DNA of 64,000 nucleotides, from assembly GCA_019694955.1 (NCBI GenBank), contig JAIBAX010000014.1, forward strand, positions 19,979-83,978. The letters run 5' to 3'. Both the position numbers and the translations under genes were made by a program. This stretch comes from Chitinophagales bacterium. GTDB taxonomy: Bacteria > Bacteroidota > Bacteroidia > Chitinophagales > JADIYW01. Below, in pieces: positions 54,352 to 62,669 of this stretch (its first letter is position 1; every line of letters starts with the position of its first letter). The notes beneath the pieces were generated by a model that was not told the DNA's origin, searched no databases, and saw only the letters and a list, made by a program, of their open reading frames with translations.

Positions 54352-54359
54352 TACCTTTG
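54352..54359 (+). promoter_or_regulatory. Putative -7 box of the ABC exporter gene
   Basis: TACCTTTG matches TAnnTTTG and ends 6 bp before ATG 54366. The mRNA would be leaderless or nearly so. It makes a GTG start at 54300 unlikely. Confidence 0.4.
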
Positions 54360-54365
54360 TTGGTC

Positions 54366-56207
54366 ATGGTACACAAAAAACAACTATCCCATTATTTTAA
54401 AAATTACTACCTGAATATTGGGTTTAATGTCCTTTTTAACCTCTTATCTTCTATATTTGGATTATTCTCTCTGTTAATGACGATTCCTTTTTTGCGGGTT
54501 ATTTTTAAATTAACACCACCGCCGACTTCCGTTGGAATGCCGGATATATCTACTGCTCACGGATGGAAGGATTTTGTGGTAGCAGCATACAACTATAAAA
54601 TCCATTCCCTGATTCATCAAAGCGGCTATTTGGCTGCTTTGGAGTTTATTTGTGTAACGATTGTCGTAGTTTTCTTTTTCAAAAACCTCTTCAGATACCT
54701 TGCCATACATACATTAGCGCCCATGCGTACAGGGGTAGTGAAGGCAATTCGACAGGATATCTTCCATAAAACGCTTATGTTGCCCGTAGCATATTTTACA
54801 CAAAATAAAAAAGGAGATACCCTCAGCAGGATGAGCAATGATGTCCAAGAAATTGAATTTGGCATTCTACATTTTCTGGAAGTAATTTTCAAAGAACCCA
54901 TTAACATCATTGCTACCCTCACCACGATGATCATCATCAGCCCCAAGCTTACCCTTTTTGTATTTCTGATGTTACCATTTTCAGCCTTTTTTATTGGTAA
55001 GATAGCCAAATCTTTGAAGAAGCAAGCTTCCGGTTCGCTACAGAAATTGGGTCAGTTGCTCAGTCTTTTAGAAGAATCTATCTCAGGTATGAAGATGTTG
55101 AAGATGTTTAATGCGCAACATTTTCAGGAAAAGAAGTTTGAAGAGATAAACAATGAAAACAGAACCATTGCTACTTCCATTATCCGCAAAAGGGATCTCT
55201 CCTCGCCATTGTCGGAGTTTTTGGGTGTTTCAGTGGTGGTGATATTGCTTTGGTTTGGCGGTCGCCTTGTATTGAGCAATAACTTGGGCATGTCGCCGGA
55301 AGTATTCATCACTTTTATGATTATTTTCACGCAAATTATCTCACCATCTAAGGCTTTTTCTAATGCTTTCTACTTCTTCCAGAAAGGGAAGGCGTCTTTT
55401 GAGCGGGTACAGGAATTTTTAGAAGTTCCGGAAGAAAGAGATACACCTAATTCCACTCAAATAGTCTTAAAAGAAAAGATACAATTTGAACAAGTATCTT
55501 TTCTGATAGAGGACAGGGAGATATTAGAAAGCATCACCTTCACTTTAGAAAAGGGAAAAACCACTGCAATAGTAGGAGAATCGGGTGCAGGAAAGACCAC
55601 TATTTTAAACCTATTATGTGGCTTTGTCGAACCAACGTCGGGGAGTATTGTCGTTGACAATCAACGATTAACAGAGGTTTCTAAGCATGCATGGCGCAAT
55701 AATATTGCATTAGTTTCGCAAGAGCCTATTTTATTTCACGATACCATCTTAAACAACCTGCTATTGGCTAAGCCAACGGCAACAAAAGAAGAAATAGAAA
55801 CAGTATTAATTCAGGCGAATGCGAAAGACTTTGTCCTACAGCAGCCAGAACAACTTCAAACAATTATTGGAGACAGAGGCATGAAATTGAGTGGTGGCGA
55901 GCAACAGCGACTTTCGCTGGCACGGGCATTACTGAAATATCCGGAGATACTTCTTCTGGATGAAGCAACGTCTAATTTAGACAGTGCTTCAGAGAAATTG
56001 GTACAAGAGGCACTTCAACAAGCCGGTAAAAACCGCACGACCATTGTAATTGCCCACCGATTATCCACTATCAGAGATGCAGATAAGATTTTGGTATTCA
56101 AACAAGGTAAATTGGTAGAATCAGGCAACCACCATGAACTAATCGCCTTAAATGGTGAGTATTTTAGGTTGGTGAATCAACAAAGTGGATTGGAAGGAGT
56201 GGGGTAA
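54366..56207 (+). CDS. ABC exporter (MsbA-like), fused membrane and ATPase domains
   Basis: A 613-aa ABCB-type half-transporter, second in the window. The membrane domain covers about 20-340, with the long extracytoplasmic loop common in Bacteroidota homologues. The ATPase has GESGAGKTTILNLL (Walker A), VSQEPILFHDT (Q-loop), LSGGEQQRLSLARAL (signature), LLLDEATSNLD (Walker B) and IAHRLSTIRDADKI. A role in lipid or lipid A export is an inference. ATG 54366 is chosen; an upstream GTG at 54300 adds 22 residues. VVDNQRL in the ATPase is encoded by a palindrome copy. Confidence 0.9.
   Translation: MVHKKQLSHYFKNYYLNIGFNVLFNLLSSIFGLFSLLMTIPFLRVIFKLTPPPTSVGMPDISTAHGWKDFVVAAYNYKIHSLIHQSGYLAALEFICVTIVVVFFFKNLFRYLAIHTLAPMRTGVVKAIRQDIFHKTLMLPVAYFTQNKKGDTLSRMSNDVQEIEFGILHFLEVIFKEPINIIATLTTMIIISPKLTLFVFLMLPFSAFFIGKIAKSLKKQASGSLQKLGQLLSLLEESISGMKMLKMFNAQHFQEKKFEEINNENRTIATSIIRKRDLSSPLSEFLGVSVVVILLWFGGRLVLSNNLGMSPEVFITFMIIFTQIISPSKAFSNAFYFFQKGKASFERVQEFLEVPEERDTPNSTQIVLKEKIQFEQVSFLIEDREILESITFTLEKGKTTAIVGESGAGKTTILNLLCGFVEPTSGSIVVDNQRLTEVSKHAWRNNIALVSQEPILFHDTILNNLLLAKPTATKEEIETVLIQANAKDFVLQQPEQLQTIIGDRGMKLSGGEQQRLSLARALLKYPEILLLDEATSNLDSASEKLVQEALQQAGKNRTTIVIAHRLSTIRDADKILVFKQGKLVESGNHHELIALNGEYFRLVNQQSGLEGVG
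55648..55670 (+). repeat. Palindromic 23-mer, copy H (in ABC exporter)
   Basis: TTGTCGTTGA-CAA-TCAACGATTA, encoding VVDNQRL where ABC ATPases normally have IDGxxL. It replaces rather than lengthens the native segment. Confidence 0.65.
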
Positions 56208-56257
56208 TATTTTGATTTTCTTAAATTTGATAAGTCACCAAGTCGGCACAAAAATAA

Positions 56258-56265
56258 TATCTTTG
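56258..56265 (+). promoter_or_regulatory. Putative -7 box of the anmK operon
   Basis: TATCTTTG followed by CC, 7 bp before ATG 56273: exact consensus with a very short leader. Confidence 0.45.
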
Positions 56266-56272
56266 CCATGCA

Positions 56273-57364
56273 ATGAATGAATATCATGTTATTGGCTTAA
56301 TGTCCGGGACTTCTTTAGATGGATTGGATATGGTGCATGTTTTGTTTTCAAAAGAAGATAAATGGAGATTTGAAGTACTTCATGCTAATTATTATCCATA
56401 TTCTGCTGCTTTTCAACAAACTTTGCGTGACATTCCGCAATTAGATGCACCTACTTTTTGGAAGACACATGTTGAACTCGGAAAATTCTTTGGGCAACAA
56501 GTTGCAGCATTTATTCGTGATGAGCAGATTCAAGCATCCATTGACTGTGTTGTTTCTCATGGGCAGACCGTTTTCCATCAACCGGAACAACATTATACGG
56601 CACAGATAGGTTGTGGTGCGGCTTTAGCAGCTGCCAGCAAGCAAACAGTAGTATGCGATCTTCGCAGCATGGATGTCGCCTTGAATGGTCAAGGAGCACC
56701 ATTAGTGCCGATGGCGGAACATTACCTGTTTCATGAGCATCAAATTTTTCTGAATTTGGGCGGCATCGCCAATGTTTCCATACACGAACAAAATCAAATA
56801 AAGGCCTTTGATATTGGTCCTGCAAATACCCTCCTGAACCATTATGCCCGAAAACTAGGCAATGATTATGATGAAAATGGTCAAAGGGCAAGGAGTGGAA
56901 AGGTAATCGATGAAGTTCTGGAACATTGGAGTCGGGACGCTTTCTTTTTAACATCAGGCCCGAAATCCTTGCATACCGATTATATCGTACGGAATTTTAT
57001 TGAAGTGATTGAAGAAGAAAATTTTAATACGGAAGACTTATTGGCAACGGCAGTAGAATTGATAGCCATAAAAACGGGTGATGTCGTCCAACAAAATATA
57101 GTATCTCTGCCCAAGCATTCCGGCATGTTTACGACAGGTGGTGGCGCTTTGAATGAGTATTTGATAGAACGCATCAGTTATTACATGCCAATTCCTGTAA
57201 TTGTTCCGGAGAAGTTGATTGTCCAAAATAAGGAAGCTATCGCCATCGGATTTTTAGGACTTCTTCGTTATCTGAATCAGGTGAATTGTTTTAAATCAGT
57301 AACTGGCGCCGATTATGACTCGATGGGTGGTTGTATTTATTCCTTTAAATCGCAGCCAACATGA
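56273..57364 (+). CDS. anmK: Anhydro-N-acetylmuramic acid kinase
   Basis: A 363-aa kinase recycling cell-wall anhydroMurNAc to MurNAc-6-phosphate. It shows the ATP-binding start GLMSGTSLDGLDMV (8-21), VVSHGQTVFH, CDLRSMDVALNGQGAPLVP, NLGGIANVS, FDIGPANTLLNHY and TGGGALNEYL, all in family order. It begins a run of five genes with overlaps or near-zero gaps. The stop overlaps the epimerase start (ATGA). Confidence 0.94.
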   Translation: MNEYHVIGLMSGTSLDGLDMVHVLFSKEDKWRFEVLHANYYPYSAAFQQTLRDIPQLDAPTFWKTHVELGKFFGQQVAAFIRDEQIQASIDCVVSHGQTVFHQPEQHYTAQIGCGAALAAASKQTVVCDLRSMDVALNGQGAPLVPMAEHYLFHEHQIFLNLGGIANVSIHEQNQIKAFDIGPANTLLNHYARKLGNDYDENGQRARSGKVIDEVLEHWSRDAFFLTSGPKSLHTDYIVRNFIEVIEEENFNTEDLLATAVELIAIKTGDVVQQNIVSLPKHSGMFTTGGGALNEYLIERISYYMPIPVIVPEKLIVQNKEAIAIGFLGLLRYLNQVNCFKSVTGADYDSMGGCIYSFKSQPT

Positions 57365-58347
57365 TTTTAGTAACAGGTGCCAACGGATTCTTGGGTGCAG
57401 CATTGGTAAGAGCGCTTGTCAAAAACGGCGAACAAGTGCGTATTTTGGTAAGGGAGAATAGCCGTTTAGATAGGTTAACCGAAGTGCTTTCTGCCATAGA
57501 AATTGCCAAAGGAGACATCTTAGATATTTTCTCGTTGGAAGAAGCAATGAAGGGTGTCTCGGAAATATACCACTGTGCGGCATGGATTTCATTCCTTGCC
57601 AGAGATCGGAATGGGATGTTTAAAACGAATATCGACGGCACTGCGAATGTTGTAAACATGGCTTTGACAATGGGCATCCCTAAGTTTGTCCATATCAGCT
57701 CAATAGCTGCAATTGGCGCCAATCCTGAAAAAGGGATTATCGATGAAGCTTGCAGATGGGAAAAGCACGAAGGGAATTCTGAATATGGTTTGTCGAAGTA
57801 TCTCGCAGAAAATGAAGTGTTTAGAGGAGTCGAAGAAGGGTTACATGCTATGGTTGTCAATCCAGGTATCATTTTAGGAATCAATAATGGCGAAAAGGCC
57901 AGCCGCAGAATGTGGGAGTTGGTAGACAAAGGAACACCGTATTATGCCGTTGGTACAAACGGATTTGTGACGGTAGAAGATGTGGTAAGCGCCTCCATAT
58001 CAGCGATGAAGAGCGGGAAGTCCGGAGAGCGATATATTTTGGTGGGAGAAAACCTAAGCATGCAGGAACTATGTACAGAAATTGCAGAAAACCTGAACAA
58101 GAAACCACCGAAGAAGCCTGTCCCAAAATTACTGCTATATCTGGCATTCGTTGTTGACAAGTTCCTATCTCTTATTATGCAGAGACCGCAGCAGCTCACT
58201 TTGGAAACCATCAGATTGTCGTCTATAAAATTTTCTTATGATAATAATAAGGCAAAGAAAGAATTAGGCATTAACTTTACACCCTTAAAGAAAACAATAG
58301 CAGACATCAGCAAAGAGTTTTTAGAAAAAAAGAAAAGCAATGAATGA
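57361..58347 (+). CDS. NAD-dependent epimerase/dehydratase (extended SDR)
   Basis: A 328-aa extended short-chain dehydrogenase: ILVTGANGFLGAALVRAL nucleotide loop, Ser in VHISSIAAIG, the catalytic pair YGLSKYLAE (Tyr and Lys), then VNPGIILG. It resembles dihydroflavonol reductase/hopanoid-associated epimerase types; the substrate is unknown. Coupled to anmK and ctaA by 4- and 8-bp overlaps. Confidence 0.87.
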   Translation: MILVTGANGFLGAALVRALVKNGEQVRILVRENSRLDRLTEVLSAIEIAKGDILDIFSLEEAMKGVSEIYHCAAWISFLARDRNGMFKTNIDGTANVVNMALTMGIPKFVHISSIAAIGANPEKGIIDEACRWEKHEGNSEYGLSKYLAENEVFRGVEEGLHAMVVNPGIILGINNGEKASRRMWELVDKGTPYYAVGTNGFVTVEDVVSASISAMKSGKSGERYILVGENLSMQELCTEIAENLNKKPPKKPVPKLLLYLAFVVDKFLSLIMQRPQQLTLETIRLSSIKFSYDNNKAKKELGINFTPLKKTIADISKEFLEKKKSNE

Positions 58348-59377
58348 ACATAAGAATAAAGTAGTAGGCATTTGGTTATTGATTGGCGTTGGGATGATAT
58401 TCTTTCAGGTCATCTTAGGAGGCATTACCCGATTGACAGAATCCGGACTTTCCATTACAGAATGGGATGTTGTTTCTGGGACTTTACCACCATTAAATGC
58501 GTCACAATGGAATGAAGTCTTTGAAGCGTATAAAGCTTCTCCACAATATGAACTGGTGAATCAGGGGATGAGCTTGTCACAATTTAAGATGATATACTTT
58601 TGGGAGTATGTGCATCGTCTGTGGGCAAGATTGCTGGGATTTGTGTTTTTGTTGCCGTTCCTTTTTTTCATTATTAAAAGATATATAAAACCGATAGAGG
58701 CTTTAAAGTATCTTTCGATTTTTGTTTTAGGTGGATTACAGGCAATGGTGGGATGGATAATGGTGAAAAGCGGATTGGTAGACATGCCATGGGTAGCGCC
58801 GGGAAAGCTTACCTTACATTTGTTGCTGGCATCCGCACTTTATATTCTCACTTTGCGTTTTGCATTAGAAAAATTAACGCCAAAAGAAACAAAGTACTAT
58901 CCAAAGTTCTTAAGAGGCAATATCTATTTCCTACTTATATTAATCATTGTTCAGATTAGCCTTGGCGGTATGTTGGCTGGATGGAAGGCTGCTCTTGCTT
59001 ATCCAACATGGCCAACAATGAACGGGGAATGGGTGCCTACAGATTTGTTCGCGCTAAAACCTTCTTGGAAGAACTTCCTCGAAAACAAAGCAACCATACA
59101 GTTTTTTCACCGGATAACGGCATATATTATCATCTTTTATGTGGTATTCATATATTTGAAATCGCAAAGTATGCCGGTACCAAAGCTTTTCAAACGCGGT
59201 CGGCACATTATGTTGTTATTGGCGATTCTACAAGTTCTTTTGGGAATTACGACATTGTATCTATCTAAAAAAGGGGAAGTACCTGTTCTCTTCGGAGTAT
59301 TGCATCAGGCATGCGCATTTCTTTTGTTGATGTGGACAGTAGCATTACACTATTGGTTTAAGTATAAAGAAGCATGA
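58340..59377 (+). CDS. ctaA: Heme A synthase (CtaA/COX15)
   Basis: A 345-aa, eight-helix membrane oxygenase converting heme O to heme A for cytochrome oxidase. Conserved GGITRLTESGLSITEWDVVSG, WEYVHRLWARLLG, FFHRITAYIIIFYV and the C-terminal heme-ligand region GVLHQACAFLLLMWTVALHYWF. It is of the COX15 long form. No other oxidase genes are in the window. The stop overlaps the next start as ATGA. Confidence 0.93.
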   Translation: MNEHKNKVVGIWLLIGVGMIFFQVILGGITRLTESGLSITEWDVVSGTLPPLNASQWNEVFEAYKASPQYELVNQGMSLSQFKMIYFWEYVHRLWARLLGFVFLLPFLFFIIKRYIKPIEALKYLSIFVLGGLQAMVGWIMVKSGLVDMPWVAPGKLTLHLLLASALYILTLRFALEKLTPKETKYYPKFLRGNIYFLLILIIVQISLGGMLAGWKAALAYPTWPTMNGEWVPTDLFALKPSWKNFLENKATIQFFHRITAYIIIFYVVFIYLKSQSMPVPKLFKRGRHIMLLLAILQVLLGITTLYLSKKGEVPVLFGVLHQACAFLLLMWTVALHYWFKYKEA

Positions 59378-59934
59378 TGTTGTTGAAAGCTGCATCTGTC
59401 AATAACCTTACTGACGCCCGATATTTCAATGTTTTGGATAATGCATACATCGGTTTGAATTTTGACGCCCTGAACCCAAAGAATGTTACTATTGAGAAAG
59501 CAACACAATTAATAGAATGGCTTTTTGAACCGCTTTTGGTAGCAGAATTTGGATTGCATCAGACCAAAGAAGAGATTGCGTTTATCCTGAATAAATTCCC
59601 TTTTTCCGGTTGGCAAGTAGACATAGAGCATCCTTGTTCTCATGAAGACTTTGGCATACAGAAATGGTTGACAATCAACGATAAACTCGCTTTTTTTGAT
59701 GCGACACTAACCCAATCAGCATATTTGATTTTTTCTGAGGGCAACGTGCCTCCACAACATTTGGAGTGTAAAGCGATTTTGACAGACATAGTCTTAGATG
59801 AACATACCCACGCTGCTGGAATGTTGACTACCCTGCAAACGGATGGGTGGAATCTGCATTTGCCCTTGGAAGAAAGACCGGGATGGAGCAGCATAGACCT
59901 TGTAAATGAACTTCTGGAACACATTGGACATTAA
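59374..59934 (+). CDS. TrpF-like barrel protein lacking the catalytic Cys
   Basis: A 186-aa protein resembling phosphoribosylanthranilate isomerase: LKAASVNNLTDARYFNVLDNAYIGLNFD parallels the family start KxCGxxxxxDAxxxxxxGADxxGF. The catalytic Cys position is Ala here (KAAS for KICG), so isomerase activity is doubtful. It is wedged between ctaA and pabB with ATGA overlap on one side and 0 bp on the other. A degenerate palindrome copy lies within it. A non-enzymatic or altered function is an inference. Confidence 0.6.
   Translation: MMLLKAASVNNLTDARYFNVLDNAYIGLNFDALNPKNVTIEKATQLIEWLFEPLLVAEFGLHQTKEEIAFILNKFPFSGWQVDIEHPCSHEDFGIQKWLTINDKLAFFDATLTQSAYLIFSEGNVPPQHLECKAILTDIVLDEHTHAAGMLTTLQTDGWNLHLPLEERPGWSSIDLVNELLEHIGH
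59662..59684 (+). repeat. Palindromic 23-mer, copy I
   Basis: AAATGGTTGA-CAA-TCAACGATAA, three mismatches. It is read in a different frame (WLTINDK) from the other coding copies. Confidence 0.5.
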
Positions 59935-61218
59935 TTGATATTGAGGAAGTTTTATCCAATAGAAATACATAACGAAGCAGCTTTCAAGAAAAAACTATTG
60001 CTGCTTTCAGAGAAAATATCGCCCTTTTGTTACTTAGACAGCAATAATTATCCGAACTATCCTTACGCACATTTTGGAACGATGGTTGCGCTGGGGGCGC
60101 TTGAAACTTTTTCATGCAATACTGTCAGCAAAGATGATTGGGATGCATTTATGAATAAGCCGGATTGGAAGTTTGGCTTCGTCACCTATGATTACAAGAA
60201 TCAGGTGGAGTCGGGGCTGGTTTCTGAAAAATTTGATGGCATTTCCATGCCAACGATACATTTCTTTATTCCTAAATACCTGATTTCCTTTTATAATGAA
60301 AAAATTGAAATTGGCGTCACCACTGAGGCGGATCTGGCTACATTTTATGCCTTTTTAGAAGCACCTTTAGCGCAAAATTTTCCTACACCAGCAAGGGTGC
60401 AACCGTTGCCGCGCATTAGCAAAGAAGCCTATCTGCAACATGTTGCCGACATTCAACATCATATCAAAGAAGGTGATATTTATGAAATGAATTATTGTAT
60501 GGAGTTTTTTTCTAAAGACGTTGATATACAACCAGTTGCGATATTTGAGAAATTATGCCACTTGGCATTGGCACCCTTTAGTGTATTCTTTCGCTTGGAA
60601 GATAAATACCTTTTGTGTAGTAGTCCAGAAAGATATTTGAAGAGAAGCAAGCAAAAACTCGTCAGCCAACCTATCAAAGGCACTATAAAAAGAGGAGATG
60701 ATGAGCAGCAAGATAGAAACCTGGCAGAAGCTTTACAAAATAATGAAAAGGAAAGAGCCGAGAACATCATGATTGTTGATTTGGTGAGGAATGATTTGGC
60801 TAAAATTGCTACCAAGAATAGCGTTGCCGTTGAGGAATTATGCGGATTATACACTTTTAAAACAGTACACCAGCTAATTTCAACTGTTTCTTGTTTATTG
60901 TCAAAGGACGTTGCGGTTTCTGATATCTTTGAAGCCACTTTTCCAATGGGAAGCATGACAGGCGCCCCAAAACGCAACGCCATGATTTTTGCCGAGCAAT
61001 ATGAACAGTCAAAACGTGGATTATATTCCGGTACGGTTGGATACGTGACGCCAGCCGGAAATTTTGATTTCAACGTAGTGATAAGGAGTATTTTATACAA
61101 TGAAACCAACCGATATGTTTCTTTGCATGTCGGCAGCGCCATCACAGCAGAAAGTAAACCGGAACAGGAATACGAAGAGTGCTTGTTGAAAGCGGAGAGT
61201 TTGTTGAAGGCTTTGTAG
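59935..61218 (+). CDS. pabB: Aminodeoxychorismate synthase component I (PabB)
   Basis: A 427-aa chorismate-utilising enzyme. The catalytic QPIKGT has Lys248, the residue that marks PabB; anthranilate synthases usually read PIAGT. Also AENIMIVDLVRNDL, PMGSMTGAPKRNAM and YSGTVGYVTPAGNFDFNVVIRS. It makes aminodeoxychorismate for p-aminobenzoate and folate, fitting folB elsewhere in the window. The start is TTG (59935 or 59941), since no ATG lies upstream of the conserved N-terminus. It is last in the anmK run. Confidence 0.88.
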   Translation: MILRKFYPIEIHNEAAFKKKLLLLSEKISPFCYLDSNNYPNYPYAHFGTMVALGALETFSCNTVSKDDWDAFMNKPDWKFGFVTYDYKNQVESGLVSEKFDGISMPTIHFFIPKYLISFYNEKIEIGVTTEADLATFYAFLEAPLAQNFPTPARVQPLPRISKEAYLQHVADIQHHIKEGDIYEMNYCMEFFSKDVDIQPVAIFEKLCHLALAPFSVFFRLEDKYLLCSSPERYLKRSKQKLVSQPIKGTIKRGDDEQQDRNLAEALQNNEKERAENIMIVDLVRNDLAKIATKNSVAVEELCGLYTFKTVHQLISTVSCLLSKDVAVSDIFEATFPMGSMTGAPKRNAMIFAEQYEQSKRGLYSGTVGYVTPAGNFDFNVVIRSILYNETNRYVSLHVGSAITAESKPEQEYEECLLKAESLLKAL

Positions 61219-61253
61219 TAGATTTTGCATCATGAAATCGAAGAATATTAGAT

Positions 61254-61276
61254 GAATCGTTCATTATCAACGACTT
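61254..61276. repeat. Palindromic 23-mer, copy J (intergenic)
   Basis: GAATCGTTCA-TTA-TCAACGACTT, three mismatches, 35 bp after pabB. Confidence 0.55.
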
Positions 61277-61350
61277 TTTTGGCTATTAAATTAAAATTCA
61301 CCCTATTCAGTATATCCAGCGTTCTATATTCTGGAGTGCTATAATATGGA

Positions 61351-61566
61351 ACACAGATGACACAGATTTTATGGATTTTCGCAGCGACAATCTACCTGTA
61401 CCAATCCGCCTCATCAGCGTATTCAGCGTTCTATATTTATTTTAGCAGATTCCGCAATACACAGATGACACAGATTTTTTGGATTTTCACAGCGACAATC
61501 TACCTGTTCCAATCCGCCACATCCGCGTATTCAGCGTTCAATATTTATTTCAGCAAGTCCCGCAAT
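61351..61566 (-). repeat. 108-bp tandem repeat (2 units) running into tcdA
   Basis: Units 61351-61458 and 61459-61566 align without gaps (for example ACACAGATGACACAGATTTT at both starts) and a decayed partial unit precedes them from about 61303. On the minus strand the end of the second unit is the last codons and stop of tcdA (VLRDLLK), and the same place in the first unit reads VLRNLLK-stop. The ATCTGTGTCATCTGTG phrase recalls interspersed repeats in other genomes. It fills the 61219-61544 gap; the 83-codon open frame across it is a repeat artefact. Confidence 0.8.
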
Positions 61567-62264
61567 ACAACACTGGCACAAGCACCACCGAAGGCCGCCG
61601 GCATATAGGAAATGGTGCCATATGCTGATTTCTTGAAATTGCTGCCATCTGTCATGATTAGCGATGATTTGGGTGGCACTTCCGGGCTAAATACTGTTTT
61701 TATGCCCTTATATATCTTTTCACGTTTCAGTCTTTTCCTTACGATTCGAGAAAACGGGCAAAGGTAGGTTTTGGAGATATCTGTTACGCGTATCAGGGTT
61801 GGATCCACTTTCCCACCGGCACCACCGGAGCTTACAATTGGAATCTTGTTTCTATAAGCCGCTATTAGTAAGTTGAGTTTTGGTGTGATGCTGTCTATGG
61901 CGTCTATGGCGTAATCATAAGGTGTTTGCAAGATTTCTTGTGCTGCCTCCGGGCTAAGGAATGACTTAACAGGAATAATATGGAGGTCTGGATTTATTGC
62001 TAAAAGCCTTTTTTCCATAATATCGACCTTATACTCTCCATGGTTGGTAGATAATGCGGGAAGTTGCCTGTTTCTATTGCTGGGGTCAACGACATCTCCA
62101 TCCACAATTGTCATGGTGCCAACACCTGCGCGGGCGATAAATTCTGCTGCAAACGAGCCAACACCACCAAGTCCCACCACTAACACATGCTTTTTATTGA
62201 GTTGATGCAATTTCTCCTCACCAATCAATAATTGTGTTCGGGATAGCCAGCTTAAATCTCCCAT
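61545..62264 (-). CDS. tcdA: tRNA threonylcarbamoyladenosine dehydratase (TcdA)
   Basis: A ThiF/E1-like ATP-dependent enzyme that cyclises t6A37 to ct6A in tRNAs. From ATG 62264 (MGDLSWLSRTQLLIGEEKL) it has 239 residues; an upstream ATG would add 12. VLVVGLGGVGSFAAEFIARAGVG binds ATP, with DGDVVDPSNRNRQLPA, AIDSITPKLNLLIAAY and SSGGAGGKVDPTLIRVTDI typical of TcdA. The start is 5 bp after the IscA-type gene. Its 3' end is inside a tandem repeat. Confidence 0.93.
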   Translation of the reverse strand: MGDLSWLSRTQLLIGEEKLHQLNKKHVLVVGLGGVGSFAAEFIARAGVGTMTIVDGDVVDPSNRNRQLPALSTNHGEYKVDIMEKRLLAINPDLHIIPVKSFLSPEAAQEILQTPYDYAIDAIDSITPKLNLLIAAYRNKIPIVSSGGAGGKVDPTLIRVTDISKTYLCPFSRIVRKRLKREKIYKGIKTVFSPEVPPKSSLIMTDGSNFKKSAYGTISYMPAAFGGACASVVLRDLLK

Positions 62265-62269
62265 AAATG

Positions 62270-62596
62270 CTATAAGGAAAAACTTTCTCCACAGCTGCAA
62301 GTACGACTTGCATTTGGATTGTCAAAATAAAAACCTTTCCCTTCCAAACCTTCAGAAAAATCTAAGGTTGTGCCAAAAAGATATAAAATACTCTTGGGGT
62401 CAACGACAACTTTTACACCTTTATCAAAAAACACCTCGTCACCGGGCTTGTCTTCCTGATCAAATTCCATCTTATAAGAAAGTCCAGAGCATCCGCCACT
62501 GGTGACAGAAACCCTAACAAAATGTTTGGAACTTAATCCGTCATCTTGTAGGATTTTTTCAATGCGTGCTTTCGCTTTTTCGGAAACAAATATCAT
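62270..62596 (-). CDS. Iron-sulfur carrier protein (IscA/ErpA/HesB type)
   Basis: A 108-aa A-type carrier with the three conserved cysteines: Cys36 in TSGGCSGLSY, and Cys100 and Cys102 in RTCSCGESFSL. It receives Fe-S clusters and hands them to apo-enzymes. It sits directly downstream of the cysteine desulfurase on the same strand, with its own good promoter. Confidence 0.94.
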   Translation of the reverse strand: MIFVSEKAKARIEKILQDDGLSSKHFVRVSVTSGGCSGLSYKMEFDQEDKPGDEVFFDKGVKVVVDPKSILYLFGTTLDFSEGLEGKGFYFDNPNASRTCSCGESFSL

Positions 62597-62610
62597 AACA
62601 ATAATTATAA

Positions 62611-62640
62611 CAAAATTACACTAAAAAAAGTTGCAGGCAA
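62611..62640 (-). promoter_or_regulatory. Promoter (TTG-N19-TAATTTTG) of the IscA-type gene
   Basis: On the minus strand TTG (62640-62638) and TAATTTTG (62618-62611) are 19 bp apart, the best full Bacteroidota promoter I found. The leader would be under 10 nt. Confidence 0.55.
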
Positions 62641-62669
62641 TATTTTGGTTATTATCTTTTTGTAAGACA

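Noticed and set aside
61351..61566. CRISPR array
   Set aside because: Only two long, nearly identical units without variable spacers; they are tandem duplications.
61357..61608. 83-codon plus-strand open frame
   Set aside because: It is produced by the 108-bp tandem repeat, hence the internally repeated peptide, and runs into tcdA antisense.
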